Part shown: positions 1-11,848 of the stretch, in pieces
How the letters are laid out: each line of letters opens with the position of its first letter
Position numbering within the stretch: position 1 is the stretch's first letter
Assembly (NCBI RefSeq): GCF_028502605.1
Contig: NC_079234.1
Span: 2,046,001 to 2,110,000, forward strand
Reading direction: 5' to 3'
Source of the DNA: Trichoderma breve
Taxonomy: Eukaryota > Ascomycota > Sordariomycetes > Hypocreales > Hypocreaceae
Length of the DNA: 64,000 nt
The notes under the pieces: generated by a model
The model's database searches: none
Seen by the model: only the letters and a program-made list of their open reading frames with translations
What the model was told of the DNA's origin: nothing
Made by a program: the position numbers and the translations under genes

Positions 1-2481
1 CACACGATTGGAGCTCCGTTTCTGAGTCGCCGCATGCTGTGCCGTATGTCAGAGTCGCGATGTTGTATGATATGGCGTCGGAGGCACACGGGGCCTGTTT
101 AGTGAGGATTTCATTAGCCACCGTCTCCCGTCTCGTATTTCTCACTACTTATCATCACTGGAATCGATCAAGCGTACCAGAAGAGAATAAATATCGAGAT
201 CCGTCACATAATCAAGGTCAGCGTTAGCGAGAGCTGCAAAGAGGACGGCGGATGCGAATGAGAGCCGCATTGGTCGGCGCATGACTGTGGCAGGCTGAAC
301 CAGAAGCTGTTGGAGAAACCGACAAGAAAGATGGATGGACAGGTGAAAGCAACGGTGATATTAGTCGATCGAAAACGGTTATTCGAGAATGCGAGTTGGC
401 TTGCAGGCTTGCAGCTCATGCACAAAAGCATAACAACAGCAACAACAGAGGAAGAGAATCCAGGTCCAAGGTTGCCAAGCCAAACGCCACGACAAAAAAC
501 AGACGGGAACACAAATCCAGGCACAGGTTGTCAACTTGTTTTTCTTTCTCTCTTGCCTCTCTCTTTTGCCGCTCTTCACACATACTGAAACTCCCCCAAT
601 CTGCCTCTCTCTTCAGCCCATCATGGGGAACCCCTGCTCGGCGCCATGGTAGTTCAACATTGGCGCCTTGGCAGCGCAACGGGAAAGGAGCTGTGGCTGG
701 ACTCGGAGCATTGCCATTTGATAAGACCCTTGACAGCTGAAAATCGAGGTGCAGGCGCTACAACGCTTTTCGGGCTAAGACCACAGGATAGACGAGTGAG
801 GCTGAAACGGAGCATTCTGTGTTGTTTGCACTGGCGATAACGGCGCCAGAGACGCTGTCCTTTTTCACTCTAGGATCATGCCTAGGTTAAATTAACAACC
901 CCGCATCGACTCATGATGTGATTTGTCTCTGGTTGATGCAGAAGAAAGGGGAGAGGGAGAGGGAGCCCTGGAAGATGCCTTGTTGGGCGTATACTTGAGA
1001 CATGTATGTAAGACGAGAAGAAGCAGTGATCAACGAGAAAAAAGGAAAACATAAAGCCTGAGACTATGGAGCCGCGGCTCTTTGTCTCCTCCGTCGCACG
1101 CTAACAGCCTCGTTCCGCACGGCCGAGTCTGTGCTACGACTAAGACACTTTACGGGTGGAGATGCGCCGAAGAGAGAGAAATATCCCTCGGGATTCTCAC
1201 TTGAGTTGAACCAACTCCGTTACTCGCTAGAATGGACCGGCACTTGGCGATCCGGTCTGACGGCATCCTTCACAACTTGCTGCATCCCATCCAGTGTAGT
1301 TTATGCCACGACTGCACCGACACATCACGAGAACCCGGTGCATCGGGCGATTTCAACGAGTCCACCAATCAACCATCCCTGCGATTCAAGCAAATCACGC
1401 TCGTCGTCGCTGGCTCGCTTACTAGCTCAAGGCCGTGCAGTGATTCCTCGATGCACAAGGTCTGGTGAGTGAATTAAGAGCATTGGCGAAGGAAGTAATC
1501 GCGAAAGGGATGAAAAGAGACAGGAAAGGAGAATGAGAAGAAGCCAACCGTTGAAGATGAAGCAAAGTTATGGTTATCACGGGTGGAGTCTTCCATCAAC
1601 TTTAAAATTTTCTCTTCGTCTTCACTCGTCGGTTGGTTGATGCATGAAAATAAGCTGTCTTCAATTCTTATTTACTAGCCAGAAGAGGCCTGTCTCTCAT
1701 CTTATCAACCAGCTAATTTAGCGTGCTTACATAACGAACATGCCTGTGTCCAGATGAAGAGCATTCGATATTCTGTCAATCTTCTGAATCGCAACACACT
1801 CAGTCATATGAAGACCAAGGGTGATGGCATCCTTGTTGTCTCGGTAGTTGGTGATGCAGAGAAGCACACTATCCGCGCATTGAACACGAAGTTCAATTTG
1901 CCAAGCGAAAACTACCTCGCTAACAGTTCCGTTGATAGATTTACTTCTTAAACCACCCCAGCTAGATTTTTTCCTACTACTACATTTAGAGTTATAAGCA
2001 TGATGTATAAAATACTATAGTGGGGGAGTAAAAGTAACGACTAGCCTTATAGTGCACTATATATTGGGGCATTAAAGAAATAACAAATGCGTAGGTCCTT
2101 TTTTAAGTGTCTTAATACTGGCGCTGTGTACTTGGAATTACAATTTTCTTTTAGGAGATGCGGGAGTAGGGGCACGGCACAAAGCACGTAGAGTGTGATA
2201 TAGAAGGCAGAAAAAGAGAAACGAGAAGAAGAGCGGAGAGCGAAACAAATAATGTTTTAGCAGAATGCTATAGAACTAAATGGAAAGCGGTCAGGCATAA
2301 ATATAGTGAATCATCCAGGTGTCGAGCTCATGCGTTGCCAGTCGTGGGCATAAAGGTGATCTATTGGTCTAGTTATAGTTAACTACCTTCTTAAAAATAT
2401 AGTTACTAGTTTGTTTCCTATAATCTAGCCCTTTCTATCTCTATTGCCTCTCATTATTTCTGTATTGCTTGATATTTAAAT
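1..2481. other. Region without a supportable gene
   Basis: No ORF here shows a recognisable domain or a convincing exon-intron chain. Two short ATG ORFs exist (1232-1468, 78 codons, several Cys; 1754-1951, 65 codons) but neither has family features. The part from about 1960 to 2480 is clearly AT-richer than the flanks and has no long ORF. It may hold 3' flanking sequence of a gene outside the window and the 3' UTR of the SDR gene that ends at 2482. Confidence 0.6.
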
Positions 2482-3338
2482 CTACCAAGCCAAACTTCCT
2501 TCCTTGTTCGAAAAGGTTCCCGTTTCGCCGTCTTCACCCATGGTTGCCAGTTTTACTGCATTCAAAGCTCCATCTGCCGGATCATCCTTTCCTACAAAAC
2601 CGTTCAGGTTCGTAGCACAGTACCCTGGACAAGTCGCATTGACTTTCCACCCAGCGTCTTTATACTTTAAAGCATAGTGGAGCATGATCATATTGAGTGC
2701 TGCTTTGCTACTTCGGTAGATTGGCAAAGGAACTGGACTCTCCGGTCGATGAGTGAGTGAGCCCATGAAAGAGGATACAAAGACGACTCGAGGTGCAGAA
2801 GATGCCGTTAAAAGAGGGATAAAGGCTTCAGTCGTGAGTGCGGCGCCAAAAGTGTTGACTGCAAACGTGTCTTGGAAAATGCGAAGCGAAGGGGGAGAGG
2901 TTCTTTCATCGTTCAGGCATACGCCGGCGTTGTTAATCAATACATCAAGACGGCCAAATTTCGACTTTACTTGTTGGACCACTTCGGCAATAGAGTTATC
3001 AGAGGTAACACTAAGTGACAAAGATTAGCATCTTCTATTCAAAATATCTATCATTACGATGTTGACTCTTGAGTCAAAGTCTGGATCTCAACATAATCGA
3101 TCCACTCTTGAGGATTTAATTTGGTGGCTATAAAGGAGACCTACTCAATGGTAATAGGCTCGGCATTCAACCCTTGGTCTTGAAGATCTTTGGCCGCTTT
3201 AATACCACGCTGGGTATCACGACTTCCCACAAGAACATGGTATCCCGGCTTTGACGATAGAGATTTTGCTATCTGGAAACCGATGCCTTGATTGGCGCCT
3301 GTAACTAGGACGATCTTTGAAGAGGGAGAGGCAAACAT
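2482..3338 (-). CDS. Short-chain dehydrogenase/reductase (classical SDR)
   Basis: Predicted NAD(P)(H)-dependent oxidoreductase, probably a cytosolic carbonyl reductase-like enzyme; substrate not predictable. Two exons, 3338-3145 and 3010-2482, joined over a 134-nt intron (donor GTAGGT, branch TGCTAAT, acceptor CTTAG), give 240 aa. Splicing restores the DVTSD segment that SDRs carry after beta-strand 3 and that binds the adenine ring. Visible motifs: cofactor loop TGANQGIG (residues 13-20), NNAG (91-94), catalytic Ser near 144-145, YRSSK (Tyr163, Lys167) and the PG after the last core strand. Length and motif spacing are normal for a complete SDR and there is no signal peptide. It is divergent from the Zn2Cys6 gene at 3965, so co-regulation is possible but only inferred. 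Confidence 0.9.
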
Positions 3339-3964
3339 GATGCCGTTGTAAGTATATTGTGAGATTGTGATTGCAGTGACTTTGAAAGCTTTGTATAAGA
3401 GAGTTGACGAGTGGAATTGCTGTAAAAATGATCAGGGTATAATGCGTCGCTCTCTCTATATATATACAAAAAGTCCAAGTCCAAGGAAGTGGACTTAGAC
3501 TCGGATTTATTAGCTATCTCCATTAAAGCATCATGATTCTAATCATGAATTGTTGAATTTGCTTCCTTTTTGACAGCGTAAAAGCCGAATCGTCTTCACG
3601 ACTTACGTAGACAATGTGTGTATCTGTCTCATATTGATCGATATGATCCTCAGTGGCCTGTGTTAGTACATTCGCGCAAACTCTAGCCTGTTAAGGAATA
3701 GGTATCTCACGCCTGCACTGATTGATTGGGTAGGTCTTTGCTATTTCCACCCTAGACCCAGCTGCTAATCTCAATGTCTGAGGCGCATGATGCCCCTCAT
3801 ACTACCATGCAGGTATTTAGCGTACTCGCGCAAAACCTAACCCTTCCTAGTATACATATAGCTTGAGCGTAATGGGGGGCGAACTGCGACCTTATCTCAC
3901 TCATCCTTTGTTTCTTCTACTCTATTTTGTGCTTCTATGACAACAGCCAGCCTAATATGCTGAT
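3339..3964. other. Divergent intergenic region, SDR / Zn2Cys6 factor
   Basis: About 0.6 kb between two divergently transcribed genes, presumably holding both promoters. A TATA-like stretch for the SDR is noted separately. Nothing else is recognised. Confidence 0.6.
3457..3470 (-). promoter_or_regulatory. TATA-like element upstream of the SDR gene
   Basis: Alternating TATATATATA on either strand, about 120 bases before the ATG at 3338. Position and sequence fit a core promoter element of the minus-strand SDR gene. Assigned by position and composition only. Confidence 0.3.
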
Positions 3965-5865
3965 ATGGTGAACAATGGGCCATCAAGAGCATGCCATGCA
4001 TGCAAGCAAAGACGTAAGAGGGTATGTAAGCGTCGTTCCATGGGGTTGTTTTCGGCGTGCTGACCCATTTGTAGTGTGACAAGAGGCGTCCAGTATGTGC
4101 AAAGTACTACCTGTTGTCGTGCACTGGCAACATTCTCCCGGCAGCGGCTCTTTTTAGATGTGGACTCACTGCGGTTGCTTGATACTAATTCAACGCCTGT
4201 GCCAGTCTTGTCTCAACTGCGGCCGAGCACGGCGCACGTGTCCTGGATACGAGCCCAGTAAAGACTTGAAGTTTATAAACTATGTCGGAGAAGACAATCT
4301 CAATGCATTGCGTCAACCACCTCCAGAGTCATTGCATCGAGCGGCAAGCTTCAATCTTTCTGGGATACTAGACTGGTCTGATGTTGAGCAAAACGCTCGT
4401 CTAGTGTTTTTCAACGACTACTGTATTGTTTCATCAAATAGGAGCCTGTCTCGTGGATATCTACATGGGCTCCAGTCTATGATTGCTAAAGCCGACCCAA
4501 ACTCCGAGCTTGTCCAAGCATGTACACTCATTGCATTAGCAAATCTAGGGAATAAGTTCGGAAATACCATGTACAGACATAGGTCAGAGGGTCTGTATTC
4601 TTTGTTGTTACGGTCCTTTCGCCTAAGTATCTCAAATGAAGCAGTATTTACCACTGTCGAGTCGCTAATTACTGCTGCATTAATGGGACTATACGAAGTA
4701 AGCTCTCACAAATCACCATAATGAATGAAACAAGCTGACAATCACAGATCATCACCAGTACTGGTACGTATACTGGCGCTCATGTTGCTCATGCTCAGGG
4801 AATCTCGGCTATTCTTATCAGCAAATTCTCACCATTTGACTTGCTGTGTGACGGCAAGCTTTTCCAAATTGCAAGTTCGGTGCCACTCGAGGATCTAGAT
4901 GTGGAGATTTATACACGTCCGTCTCTTCGAAACTCTCCTGCAGTTGTCACCAAGGCCTCACAGAAGTTTAGCCTTATGTGTACACCGCTATTCAATCAGT
5001 CAAGCTCAGCTATAGATTTCATATATGCACGAACAATATCCTTAATGCTTAGAGCGGAACCCTTATTGGAAAGTGAAACTGAAGCCACGCTTGACCAGCT
5101 TTGTCAACTCAGGTTTGAAGCTGAGCAGCTGAGAGAGGCATATACCACTTGGCCAGACACGGTACCTCCAGCATGGGCACCGAAATGGCTCGGAACCATT
5201 TCATCTGAAAACAGGGAGACTTTGTAAGTATTTTTACAACTACATAATGTTCAATATCTATTTCGATTCATAAATCATGTCATTTGGAGAGAATAGTTCG
5301 TTTAATCACTGACCTTTGGTATCGCAGGCCCGATGTGGGCTACTGGCCAGCAACCATTTCATGCTATTACGATGGTAAGTCATGTCTCAAACACTTTATA
5401 ATTATTAACATATTATAGTTTATGTCGCGTCGCTATGGAACAACTATCGTAAAGCTTCTCTATTAGTCTTAAGTGTCATATTAAGATGTCACTATCGAAT
5501 CAATGGCCGTTTCAGTGATCAGATATTCGAAGCTTCAATACAGAAAGATGTCGAAAAACTAACGGAAGGCATTATATCTTCTGTTCCATATCTTCTAACT
5601 GCAGATTTGCAGATGTTTGTTGCAAATGCCGCCACAGGATCCCCTCCCATTATCCCCGGTCGACCACTTGGGGGCTTGCTATCAATGCACACTTTATTTG
5701 TTCTATCTACATTATCTATAACCGAAGAAAAGCTGAAAAATTACATAAGAAATTGTTTGGATTGGATTGGAACCCGTATGGGTATCAGCCAAGCAACCGT
5801 CTTATCCAAGGTAAGATTTTAACAATGCCTTGAACGCAAAGCATACTACTAACCTTTAGTCATAG
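3965..5865 (+). CDS. Zn2Cys6 (fungal binuclear cluster) transcription factor
   Basis: Sequence-specific nuclear DNA-binding regulator; target unknown. Proposed exons: 3965-4021, 4075-4092, 4206-4697, 4748-5223, 5328-5374, 5419-5810, 5860-5865, giving about 495 aa. The start gives MVNNGPSRACHACKQRRKR, then an 18-nt exon (CDKRRP), then SCLNCGRARRTCPGY. Together these make a perfect C-x2-C-x6-C-x6-C-x2-C-x6-C cluster, which fixes the first two introns (donor GTATGT in both; TACTAAT branch before the second acceptor). The rest resembles the divergent middle-homology region of such factors. The last intron adds only Ser-stop. If it is not removed, translation ends at 5822 a few residues later. An SDR gene lies head to head on the left. 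Confidence 0.85.
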
Positions 5866-6554
5866 TACACGTCAATGAACCAGTTTAAGTATGCTACAGA
5901 AACACGCGTAATTATCTGGACTGGCATGCTTATATAAAGGGAGGAGCATCTCGAGGGTACACATCTAGCAAAATAACTGATTTTGACAGATCCTGGTGTT
6001 AGATTAATGCCAGCCCTCTGGCTCAATTTTCAGTCCCTGAAATGTATTTAGACACTTCTCTCAGCTCATCCACATATATTGAGAAGATACCTAAACAACA
6101 GAGCAACAAACATACAGAAACAGCATCACAAAACTTTACCCTCCATCATTGACCGCCAACCCCTTCTCCTCTATTCATAGTCACGGACAGTCATACCACC
6201 CGTACTGTGATCTCCCACTGATTCTCCGTTTCTCTGCACTCATCTTCCCCCTCCTGTGGCATCAAGCCACTAAAGTCTACCTAGTGATGCAAACAATGTT
6301 TGTGAGACGGCCAGAAGCCAATCCGGCTTGCTTGTTTGATGTTTGCATTCCAGAGGGAGATGGCTCAACTGGGAGGCCTACAACATAGCTGTGGACACTT
6401 TTAGAGAATAAATGCACGGAAACAGATCTCTGGAGTTGGTCAATCAATTGCTTTCGCGTTGTTCTCTCCGTCAATATCTTAAACATAGAACACCATTTAG
6501 ATTCATTAATTATTCATTAATTATTGGCACATCGTTAAAACATTGATCACAAGG
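5866..6554. other. Intergenic, no feature seen
   Basis: About 0.7 kb between two same-strand genes. Short ORFs only, no domain. Presumed terminator of the Zn2Cys6 gene and promoter of the next gene. Confidence 0.6.
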
Positions 6555-8123
6555 ATGCCTGACCTCTTTTGCTGCTCATCGATACGGCCGTATCGCCCAC
6601 AACGGCTTGACCATGAACATAAATTCGACAAGTTCATGCAATGGGCAAAGTCCACCTCTGCAAAGCCCGACGTGGTCCCTATATTGATAGTCAGTGCAGA
6701 TTATGTGGTCCAGCTTGTCAGGCAAGCCAATTACGGACCGCAAGAGTCAGTCAGATATTTTATGACAGTCAACGATGGCATCGAATTCACAGAAGTCAGA
6801 GAGAATGACCTTATCGCGGCAAATTTCGAAAAACTGAACTCGTATGTCAACTTCTCCCTCATTACATAGAAAGTGTTGAGTTGTCACGTGGATCTGTGTG
6901 ACTACTCTCCTTGATCAAACCCACTTTCTGTTTGTTGCCGTTTGTTGCTGTTTGCAGCTACCTTTTCCATTCTTCATAGATCAGCATAGCAGAACACAGA
7001 GAGTTTTGCATTTTCCCAGCTTCGTCAGTTTTGTCAAGTTGTCAGGAAGCTTCAGCACATACTTACCAAGTCCTTTCACTTCTGCAGATACAAAAACTTC
7101 AAGTGCATCACGCATGATAAGTTTTTCGAGGTGAACTTGTATCAACAGAATCCTACCAATAGGCATCACTGGAGGGCCAATATCGCTCGACCCGCTACAG
7201 ATATCGATCTGGTATATCGACAGAAGAAGGAAAAGTCGACGCGGGCCATCAAAGCCGAAGATATGAAGCAAGCAGATCATGATGGCGAGCCAGAACACGG
7301 TGATTCTTCAGGTTCTGGCCTACCCGGTCCAACCTCGCAGGCCAACAAGGCGAGTTGCAGCACCTCAGATAACTATCACAGAAAGCAGTTGCTTATATGG
7401 AGTTTAGGCAGCATCTGAGCTAGATATTCCGGATTTGAAGTCGGTTCTTCGGTTTTTACTTCCCACAGTCAAGACAAACCTTGGGTCAAACCCGCTTCTG
7501 TCTCTGCTCTCTCTTGATTGGGTCAACACAGAACTCAGCCTTGGCCTCGAGATCGAGGAGCTTTGGATATCCGAGCTAAAAAGTGATAATATTGCTGCGT
7601 TTATATGCAGTTATGTCAAATCATCTGCCGACAGCTTGGCTACGTACGAAGTCGCCAAAATCGAATCCGCAGTGGGCCTCGCGATTCGCCGCATAAATTT
7701 CCCTAAAGACGAGATCCAAGGGCGGAACAAACTCCAGCGCATTGTTGAGAAGGTCCTTGATCTTTGCAGTGCTTCAGACTGGGTATCTAAATGCCGGGAG
7801 GGAATACTCCGTATGTTTACTGCGGCACCTGATGAGCGCCTTCTTGAGCTCGTTCGACGCAAAGAAGACGAATACGAAGACACTTGCAAAAAGGTATCAA
7901 GACACTTCAGCTTACATCTAAATCTTATAGAATTATAAGCTTACTTATTTTCCAGATGGCATCAGAGGCAGATTGTGAAGTAGACGACGATGATCACTAC
8001 AACCAGTACGACTACGGCGACGATTACGACTACAACCCCTACGAGGCGTCCTCTCCCGATTTTGATCAAGATCTCACAGCATGTGACAAAGAGTGCGGCT
8101 ACTGTGGAAGATGTCCTTATTAA
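6555..8123 (+). CDS. Conserved fungal protein of unknown function, Cys-rich C-terminal tail
   Basis: Not assigned to a named family. Proposed exons 6555-6841, 7088-7353, 7412-7893 and 7956-8123 keep frame and encode about 400 aa. Exon 4 is secure (donor AAG/GTATCA, acceptor TTTTCCAG). Exon 2 to 3 could instead use a GC donor at 7351. The N-terminal part (PDVVPILIVSADYVV) looks globular. A Ser/Gly-rich linker follows, then a mainly helical region (residues about 185-345), then a very acidic Asp/Tyr-rich stretch ending in ACDKECGYCGRCPY. From memory, similar CGYCGRC-type C-termini occur on other uncharacterised fungal proteins, where the cysteines may bind metal; that is inference. No signal peptide or membrane segment. 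Exon 1 is the least certain part. Confidence 0.6.
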
Positions 8124-9187
8124 TTGCCGTGGAAGACGGACAGCTCGCCCACTAGTAGATTTAAGGGAGACGGCACTTGAACTTCAGTGGGATGGCTATA
8201 TCGTCAAATACAGTCTGTGGTAGTAATTTGAGCAACCATTTGGTAAAAGTTTGTAGTCAGAGCCAAGTATGTGTTGGCGCAGAGATTGGTACCGTCAATT
8301 TTCTCTCGAGCCTACAATACTTCAATCACCCATCCCATTTTGCATTACGATAATTTCTGCTGAACTTTGAACAGCTGAGTTTTGTTTGCAAGACGTAGGC
8401 CTTCATATTACCGCACGGGATTTCCGTCGATTGTTTTCCATTAAAATTAAACTTTTATATGCGCTTTGGCTGTAGTTTGACTCAATAGCCAAGCTTTGAA
8501 CTTGCCATACAGAGTCGGGCTATCGATAAGTTTTTGCTTTCCTATCCTCAGAAATCTAAATTAGCCATCAGCATTAGTCTTCTGTACTAGGCCATACAGC
8601 AGTTCCATACAATCTCATTTTGAGTTTACTTCTGCTATCTACATATATCCTACCCTTCTAATCTACCTTAAAATGCCTCTAAATACGTCACGTAAGCGGT
8701 TCATTTTGGTACATTATTGATATAGTTTTCTAATAGAAGATTGACTAATTGTAGAATTTTCCGTTTGGAGATAGTCTTGTTAGAATGAATATGATCTTTT
8801 GCTTAAAAAAAAAAAAGCGGTTATCATCCACTGTAAACCATAATAGCGGCAAAGGCCTCCATACTCTGATAACATGGAAGCCAACAGATTGAAGGTTTAA
8901 CCAGTCTGTTAGTTTACAGAAATCACCCCCTTCCAGATCCTAACCGCTATTATGCTTGAAAAGTCCTCAGAAAGTATCAGACATTCATCAATTCGTACGA
9001 CTATATAAATCTCGTCTTTCCAACTTGGTCTCCATCTATTTCTTCCCATTTATCACTTATACATTTATCGAGATACAGAAATCTGCACTAATTTTGAAAA
9101 GTACAAGACATTTCCAAGAGACGACACCAAGAAAGAACAAGTGAAACGCTTCGAAAAAGGCCTTTCCTTGTTGGGACTGCCGTGAAC
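8124..9187. other. Intergenic, no gene seen
   Basis: About 1 kb, moderately AT-rich, with an A tract at 8805-8817. No ORF with domain features and no tRNA-like boxes. Confidence 0.6.
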
Positions 9188-10294
9188 ATGGCTTCTACTA
9201 GGGGTCATGTCGTGATTGTTAATGGGAGCAGAGGGGCCCATACCACTTGGGACCAGGGTCATCGAGTGTCTCCTTTCAAAGGCGTCTCTAAAGAACCTGG
9301 ATATACCGTGGTTGTCGACGAAACTAAAGCAGCTGTAGCTTGTGCTGCTACTCGCGGGGCTGCCAATCCTACTCCTACTACGCAATGGATTGACACTCTC
9401 CCCACTCTATCCAAGGTGGTCGACGCTCTCACAGGGCTTCCAGTTGATCGACCATCACTCTACGTCGACCTCGAGGGACAAAATCTTTCTCGATATGGTA
9501 CTATCTCCATATTGCAGATCCACGTCCGCCCCACCAACACCACTTACCTGATCGACGTCCAATCCTTGGGCGATAAATGCTTCTCCACGCCTGGAGAAAC
9601 TCGCTGGACATTGAAAGCGATCTTGGAATCCCCCTACATTCCAAAGGTGTTTTTCGATGTCCGAAGCGATTCGGATGCGTTGTTTGTCATTTTCGGCATC
9701 ACTCTAAACGGTGTCGTCGATCTCCAACTCATGGAATTCGCCATCCGCCCTCATCAGGGGAAGAAGAGGGTCATGGGACTCGAAAGATGCGTCCGATACC
9801 ACGCAACGTTTTCCCGGTACGAGAAACTCAGATGGAACAAGACGAAGGAGCAAGGCAGAGCGCTGTTCGCACCCGAGTCGGGCGGAGGCTTTCATGTGTT
9901 CCGTCAGCGCCCCTTGCAACCGGTCCTTTTGGAATATTGCGCCCAGGACGTGTCTGTTATGCCTTGCCTGTGGGCATACTATGACAACCAGATGACGAAG
10001 CAGTTGCGGGAGGTGGTTATCAAGGCTTCAACGGACAGGGTTTGGAATACACATGCGGTGGATTACATTTCCACAGGACGACACATGGCACTGGCTCCCC
10101 TTTCGATGATTCACGCAAACGTTGTTGATGATTGGCGGCGCTTGTACGAATCCTCCCACCCACGCTACGACTGGTGCGATTCAGAGACAACGGGACCCAG
10201 TATTGATACTCCTGCGGAGAGCCTTACCGACAGTGCTACTAGCTATGCTTCTGGCGGTTCTACCAGTACTTCGTGGACCTATACCGTGGGGTAA
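9188..10294 (+). CDS. 3'-5' exonuclease domain protein (DEDDy, RNase H fold)
   Basis: Predicted two-metal-ion 3'-5' exonuclease related to EXD1/WRN-exonuclease-type proteins; RNA or DNA substrate not deducible. Intronless, 368 aa from the ATG at 9188 (ACATGG context). Exo I: VDLEG with Asp94 and Glu96. Exo II: FDVRSDSDAL near residues 156-165. Exo III: Tyr250-x3-Asp254 in EYCAQD, the DEDDy signature. The first 65 residues are poorly conserved in type and the last 50 are Ser/Thr-rich, probably disordered. All metal ligands look present, so it is probably active. A downstream in-frame Met could be the real start; the catalytic core would be unaffected. Confidence 0.88.
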   Translation: MASTRGHVVIVNGSRGAHTTWDQGHRVSPFKGVSKEPGYTVVVDETKAAVACAATRGAANPTPTTQWIDTLPTLSKVVDALTGLPVDRPSLYVDLEGQNLSRYGTISILQIHVRPTNTTYLIDVQSLGDKCFSTPGETRWTLKAILESPYIPKVFFDVRSDSDALFVIFGITLNGVVDLQLMEFAIRPHQGKKRVMGLERCVRYHATFSRYEKLRWNKTKEQGRALFAPESGGGFHVFRQRPLQPVLLEYCAQDVSVMPCLWAYYDNQMTKQLREVVIKASTDRVWNTHAVDYISTGRHMALAPLSMIHANVVDDWRRLYESSHPRYDWCDSETTGPSIDTPAESLTDSATSYASGGSTSTSWTYTVG

Positions 10295-11056
10295 TGGGGG
10301 TAACAATATATCGAAGCATCAAGGCTTGTTCCGATGTGGAATAAATTGTTACCCGGGAAGAGATAGAAACTGGTGTCGGACAGTATAATGTAGTCCGAAG
10401 AAATGAGTAGTATATTTACTGCTCCCACTGTTTCCAAGTAATAGTTAGAATTGGCACAGATTGCCAGAATTCAGTAGTAATGAATATGTATAGATACAAC
10501 TTCAATTGCAAAATGAATGTGCATCCATCCAATCGAAATGATTCCCGTATTGGGCAATTTCTGTTACCCCAGCTTGCCCAGTCCCAATGTGGCGGTACTC
10601 GGTACCTGCTAAAGAATGCAGTAATGACACGCAGCCGGTAGCAGGAACATTGAACCTTTTAACGGCAATATTATCCGCCGCCCAATCATGGCGAGGGCAA
10701 ATCCTTTTACGGAGATGCAAAAACAGCGCCTAACTGAGTCGAGTATAAACGAGCGAGCTCCACCACGGAGGGACGCATGATTTGCTTGTGATGATCCAAA
10801 GAGAGATAAAGACGGGAGATGTGATTGTTAATAGCCCAGCAACAGGTGGAGAGTGTGAGTAACTCGTACATAAAAGATATCTGGTGACATACATATATTG
10901 AGACCGGAGGTCCATCGGCGGCCTAAGACTCACGATAGGACACTTATACAAGGCCATTGTCAACGTTAAAAGTTGAGACTAAAAAGAGAGAGAAAAGAGG
11001 AAAAGACAAGCAATAGAGAGGAACAGAAGCAACAACAACGACACACTCACTCAACC
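10295..11056. other. Intergenic, no feature seen
   Basis: 0.76 kb between two plus-strand genes. Small minus-strand ORFs lack ATG-exon logic or domains. The last 80 bases are purine-rich, ending in AACCATG at the next start. Confidence 0.6.
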
Positions 11057-11848
11057 ATGTATCTCCGTGGCGATCACGCAGAGACAGACCTCCGCGTCTT
11101 GCGGCAGCTCGTCCGTGAGAATCCCCTCGGCCTCTTCACCACCGCCATCTCCTCGCCATCATACCCTCTGATCCAGTCCAGCCATATCCCCTTCATCCTA
11201 GACGTCGAGGATGAATCCAGCGAGACCGAGCTCGGCCAGCTGAGGGCTCACATGGCCCGCGCCAACCCCCAGAGCAAGGCCATCATCGACGAGATCAAGG
11301 AGCGCCAGGCCGCAGGAGACAACTCGAGGATGCTGCAGCAAGACGTCTTGGTCATGTTCACATCCGCAGTCCAGCACTACGTCACGCCAAAGTTCTACAC
11401 GGCCACCAAGCCTGTAACGGGCAAAGTTGTGGGCACATGGAACTATGCCGCCGTCCAGATCTACGGCAAGGCGACGTTCTACATTGATCCCAACGCGGAG
11501 GAGACAACGGCTTTCCTCAACAGCCAGATTGATGCCCTGTCGAGCTTCAACGAAAAGGTCACCATGGGCTACACGGGAGAAGGATCCAGGCCCAAGCCGT
11601 GGCAAGTGTCCGATGCGCCAACGCCGTACCTCAACATCATGAAGAAGGCCATCATCGGCGTGGAGATTAAGATTGAGAGGATGGAGGGCAAATTCAAGAT
11701 GAGCCAGGAGATGGGCGACGGGGACACTGACGGCGTGGTGAAAGGGTTTAATGACTTGGGGACGGATATGGGTAGCAAGATGGCGAGCACGGTAGAGGCA
11801 CGGAGGGAGATTAAGAAGCAGAAGAAGGCGGCCAAGGAGAGCGAGTGA
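11057..11848 (+). CDS. PaiB-like FMN-binding protein (transcriptional regulator PAI 2-type)
   Basis: 263 aa, intronless. In bacteria PaiB is an FMN-binding split-barrel protein linked to sporulation and protease repression. In fungi its role is unknown; flavin-dependent redox or detoxification is possible. Family landmarks: MYLRGDH at the start, HIPFILD (about 43), LRAHMARANPQ (about 62), VLVMFTSAVQHYVTPKFY and VVGTWNYAAVQIYG (about 100-140). The MYxxxxH start fits the family's usual N-terminus, which supports this ATG over an upstream non-ATG extension. The C-terminus is Lys-rich (KKQKKAAKESE). Presence in a fungus may reflect old horizontal transfer, but codon use does not stand out. Confidence 0.88.
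   Translation: MYLRGDHAETDLRVLRQLVRENPLGLFTTAISSPSYPLIQSSHIPFILDVEDESSETELGQLRAHMARANPQSKAIIDEIKERQAAGDNSRMLQQDVLVMFTSAVQHYVTPKFYTATKPVTGKVVGTWNYAAVQIYGKATFYIDPNAEETTAFLNSQIDALSSFNEKVTMGYTGEGSRPKPWQVSDAPTPYLNIMKKAIIGVEIKIERMEGKFKMSQEMGDGDTDGVVKGFNDLGTDMGSKMASTVEARREIKKQKKAAKESE

Noticed and set aside
1190..1260. Possible tRNA B-box on the minus strand near 1201-1214
   Set aside because: The GGTTCAACT match lacks a pairing T-stem, an A-box at the right distance and an acceptor stem. Similar near-matches at 35121, 46740 and 58148 fail the same way.
1131..1951. Short plus-strand ORFs at 1131-1472, 1232-1468 and 1754-1951
   Set aside because: Too short, without domain or splice logic linking them; not enough to call a gene.
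4093..4160. Alternative zinc-cluster splicing that keeps PVCAK in the coding sequence
   Set aside because: It adds a surplus Cys and leads to a stop or a misaligned cluster. The GTATGT donor at 4093 gives an exact six-Cys pattern.
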